Shown: positions 6,501 to 8,225 of the stretch, in pieces
Numbering within the stretch: position 1 is the stretch's first letter
Layout of the letters: every line of letters begins with the position of its first letter
Origin: an uncultured Pseudomonadota bacterium
Lineage (GTDB): Bacteria > Pseudomonadota > Alphaproteobacteria > RF32 > CAG-239
Assembly: GCA_949295395.1 (NCBI GenBank)
Contig: CASFLB010000089.1
Span: 1-8,225 of the forward strand
Length of the DNA: 8,225 nucleotides
Direction of reading: 5' to 3'
Program-made: the position numbers and the translations under genes
The notes under the pieces: model-generated
The model's database searches: none
What the model was told of the DNA's origin: nothing
Seen by the model: only the letters and a program-made list of their open reading frames with translations

Positions 6501-8225
6501 CTAGTTCCTCCGGTTCTTTGCAACTTCTTGCAGAACATATCCTGATATCTTTTTATCTAAATCAACATACGCGCCGTTATTTTTTATATAGCCAATTTCT
6601 TTTCCTTCTTTGCCGATAACCGTGCCTTGCGGCGATACGCGCCCTACATATTCTCCTTTGTTATTTAGAACGCTTGCCCCTATTTTGAAGACACGCCCGA
6701 GAATATTGTTTTCCTTATCTATGGCTATTTCATCATTTAACAAGCGGCCAATTTCCATTCCATCTGTTCCATTTACTTTGCCGTCCAGCATAACATATCC
6801 GGTAAATTTGTCACTATTATTTATGACAATATCTCCCGCAATAATGCCTCCTGATAATTTTCCCTTTTGATTAATGACGCTGCCATCAGCCAAAACGCGG
6901 CCATATATCTCATTGTTTGTATCTAAAACACGACCGTCCGGCATTACCGCTCCGGTAAGTTCTCCTTCAAAATTAATAAATGTTCCTCGCTTCAATAGGC
7001 TTAAATCTTTGTCGGTCGATCCTCCCGGCAGAATCGCCGTTATGTTTTTGTTGTTCATATCTAGAACATCACCTAGAGAATTCATTCGACCTTTATATTC
7101 ACCCCAGATGTCAACCATAATATTTTCGGGAATAATGTCTCCGATGGCATCGCCCTTGCTGTTTAGAGCTTTTCCGTCAGCACTCGCACGGCCGGTTTTA
7201 TTGCCTTTGCCATCAATAATATCTCCATTGGATATTGTGTAGCCAATATAACTGCCATCATAACCGATAGCTGGGCCTTTCATTACGACTGCCCCCTCAA
7301 ATTCGCCATCATCATTTATCAAACGACCTTTGCCGTCTAAACGCCCAACATTGTCCCCAAATCGAGATAATACGCGGCCATCATATACGGCTTTGCCTAA
7401 GCTTTGCCCTTTTATATCGACAACATCTCCCTGTAAAAGCGGCTTTCCTAATCGTCCGTTATAAAAATTAAAACCATCTCCTTTAATTGAACCTTCTTCC
7501 TGCCCTTTGCTGTTGTATATTTTTCCATCAGCAAATACTCGGCCAATGAAGTTTCCATTTGAATCGCCAATTACGGTTTGGGGATTAAGTGCTATTCCTT
7601 TTATTGAGTTTTGATCATCAACAATTATATTATTTGATAAAAGATGGTAATCTCCCTCTCCTGATACGGGAATTTTTCCTTCTTCGTTTACAACATTTAT
7701 AAACTTTCCATCCATATCAAAGCCATAAATCTCTTTTTGGATATGACCAATGTAAGCCCCATCACGATTAAAGACATCACCCGAGCTACCGACACAACCT
7801 ACCGGCAAATAGGCCTTGTTTATCACGATACCATCTTCGGTTACTCGTCCTAAGTACTCTCCGTCATAACCAAGAGCAACGCCTTCTTGTATGGCCCCTC
7901 CTATTATTTCTCCCTCTTCATTTAAGACCTCACCGTTTGGGTTGACGCAGCCAATATATTCTCCTTGTGGTCCTCTGACCATGCCGTCGTTTCCGATCTC
8001 CCCAATCTTATTGCATTTATTATCAAAGGCGCTTTTAGGTTCAACAACTTCCCCAATGTAATTATTATTTTCATCAATAACAACACCGTCTGGCAATATC
8101 TTATATGGAAGTTCTTCACTTCCGTTTCTGATTTTTCCATCTTTTTCCAGATATCCAATATTACGGCAGCCATAACCGACGACCCGACCGCCTTTTACCA
8201 TTCGGGCAATTATTTGTGCGCCATT
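6501..8225 (-). CDS. Giant 17-residue-repeat protein upstream of virB10 (5' end beyond window)
   Basis: The frame is open from the right edge to TAG at 6501-6503, giving 574 visible residues. The first ATG (8199-8201) is internal, not the start: the eight codons before it (NGAQIIAR) continue the repeat phase up to the window end, and no Shine-Dalgarno sequence or signal peptide is present there. I do not recognise a family beyond the repeat. The visible protein is almost wholly about 33 tandem 17-aa units, for example IGEIGNDGMVRGPQGEY, IGCVNPNGEVLNEEGEI and IGGAIQEGVALGYDGEY, ending in a short basic tail (VAKNRRN). No membrane helix, VirB9 or VirB10 domain is visible. The same repeat makes up the N-terminal two thirds of the VirB10-like protein 3 nt downstream. 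The two are therefore probably paralogous in origin, are co-translated, and may pack together in a periplasmic or surface structure. It occupies the place next to virB10 where virB9 often lies. The N-terminus, and with it the export route, is not visible. Confidence 0.88.
   Translation of the reverse strand, partial: NGAQIIARMVKGGRVVGYGCRNIGYLEKDGKIRNGSEELPYKILPDGVVIDENNNYIGEVVEPKSAFDNKCNKIGEIGNDGMVRGPQGEYIGCVNPNGEVLNEEGEIIGGAIQEGVALGYDGEYLGRVTEDGIVINKAYLPVGCVGSSGDVFNRDGAYIGHIQKEIYGFDMDGKFINVVNEEGKIPVSGEGDYHLLSNNIIVDDQNSIKGIALNPQTVIGDSNGNFIGRVFADGKIYNSKGQEEGSIKGDGFNFYNGRLGKPLLQGDVVDIKGQSLGKAVYDGRVLSRFGDNVGRLDGKGRLINDDGEFEGAVVMKGPAIGYDGSYIGYTISNGDIIDGKGNKTGRASADGKALNSKGDAIGDIIPENIMVDIWGEYKGRMNSLGDVLDMNNKNITAILPGGSTDKDLSLLKRGTFINFEGELTGAVMPDGRVLDTNNEIYGRVLADGSVINQKGKLSGGIIAGDIVINNSDKFTGYVMLDGKVNGTDGMEIGRLLNDEIAIDKENNILGRVFKIGASVLNNKGEYVGRVSPQGTVIGKEGKEIGYIKNNGAYVDLDKKISGYVLQEVAKNRRN
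6507..6511 (-). promoter_or_regulatory. Shine-Dalgarno GGAGG deciding the GTG start of the VirB10-like gene
   Basis: On the minus strand GGAGG ends 9 nt before the GTG at 6495-6497. It lies inside the last codons of the upstream repeat gene, whose TAG stop falls between it and the GTG. The 3-nt gap and buried ribosome-binding site suggest coupled translation of the two repeat proteins. Confidence 0.75.
6545..8225 (-). repeat. Tandem 51-bp (17-residue) coding repeat array in the upstream giant protein
   Basis: About 33 units are visible, with near-strict 17-residue spacing. The first ten units after the window edge are almost all exactly 17 long, and a few later ones are 15-18. The consensus matches the array in the VirB10-like protein. 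Every third unit lacks the DG turn and carries a hydrophobic-Asp pattern such as SAFDNK, ALGYDG, YGFDMD or AIGYDG. This gives a 51-residue (153-bp) higher-order period. One longer break occurs around 6985-7030 (GGSTDKDLSLLKRG). Confidence 0.9.

Noticed and set aside
6495..6503. Stop between the two repeat genes considered as a frameshift or nonsense split of one giant gene
   Set aside because: The downstream gene has its own GGAGG and a full signal peptide, and the upstream gene ends in a basic non-repeat tail, so they are two genuine genes.
6610..7242. Two adjacent plus-strand ORFs (86 and 122 codons) with periodic SP and RP patterns
   Set aside because: The periodicity is the mirror of the 17-residue repeats on the opposite strand. 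No Shine-Dalgarno sequence or recognisable domain is seen.
7922..8173. Minus-strand ORF of 83 codons in an alternative frame
   Set aside because: It lies wholly inside the repeat-protein gene in another frame, has no ribosome-binding site and shows no repeat or domain.
3495..8225. Regular 51-bp spacing considered as a CRISPR or satellite DNA array
   Set aside because: The period is a multiple of three, the reading frame is open throughout, the repeats are conserved as protein and not as DNA, and there are no identical repeat/spacer units.

Overview
The window reads as chromosomal DNA of a Gram-negative bacterium with AT-rich coding sequence. A low-GC alphaproteobacterium is my best guess, because the VirB10-type domain and the virB10-virB11 gene order look most like alphaproteobacterial and rickettsial type IV secretion loci. 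No rRNA or lineage marker is present, so the taxon is an inference. No RNA gene, insertion sequence, integrase or CRISPR array was seen, and there is no gene-free stretch over 300 bases.

Layout. Bases 1-271 (minus strand) hold the N-terminal 90 codons of an isochorismatase-family hydrolase that runs off the left edge. A 96-bp divergent intergenic region follows, with a plausible sigma-70 promoter for the next gene. Bases 368-1189 (plus) encode a short DEAD-box-like protein that keeps the Q motif and Walker A but has a degenerate motif II and no second RecA domain. A perfect 12-bp stem with A and T flanks at 1201-1229 is a bidirectional terminator shared with the convergent minus-strand operon. 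That operon fills 1233-8225. In transcription order it is a giant repeat protein cut by the right edge (at least 574 aa), a 1425-aa repeat protein ending in a TrbI/VirB10 domain, and a 324-aa VirB11-type ATPase. The junctions are 3 and 12 nt, and each Shine-Dalgarno sequence lies at or over the stop codon of the gene before it.

The unusual part is the pair of large repeat proteins. Both are built almost entirely from a 17-residue unit, roughly [IL]G-x-[VI]-x-x-[DN]G-x-[VI]-x-[DN]-x-x-G-x-x. The units fall into a three-unit, 51-residue super-repeat in which every third unit replaces the DG turn with a hydrophobic/aromatic segment. Cysteines in the first protein are spaced exactly 51 residues apart in two pairs, and the only cysteine of the second protein sits at the same unit position as one of those pairs. 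In the second protein roughly 970 residues of this array separate an apparent Sec signal peptide from the VirB10 domain, where a normal VirB10 has a cytoplasmic tail, one inner-membrane helix and a short Pro-rich linker.

Inferred function: the operon is the distal end of a type IV secretion cluster. VirB11 would power assembly or transfer in the cytoplasm. The VirB10 domain would form the outer-membrane core ring. The two repeat proteins probably build a long periplasmic or surface structure on or around that core. The lack of any coupling protein (VirD4) gene downstream, and of a recognisable VirB9 domain in the visible part of the gene upstream of virB10, makes this an atypical cluster.
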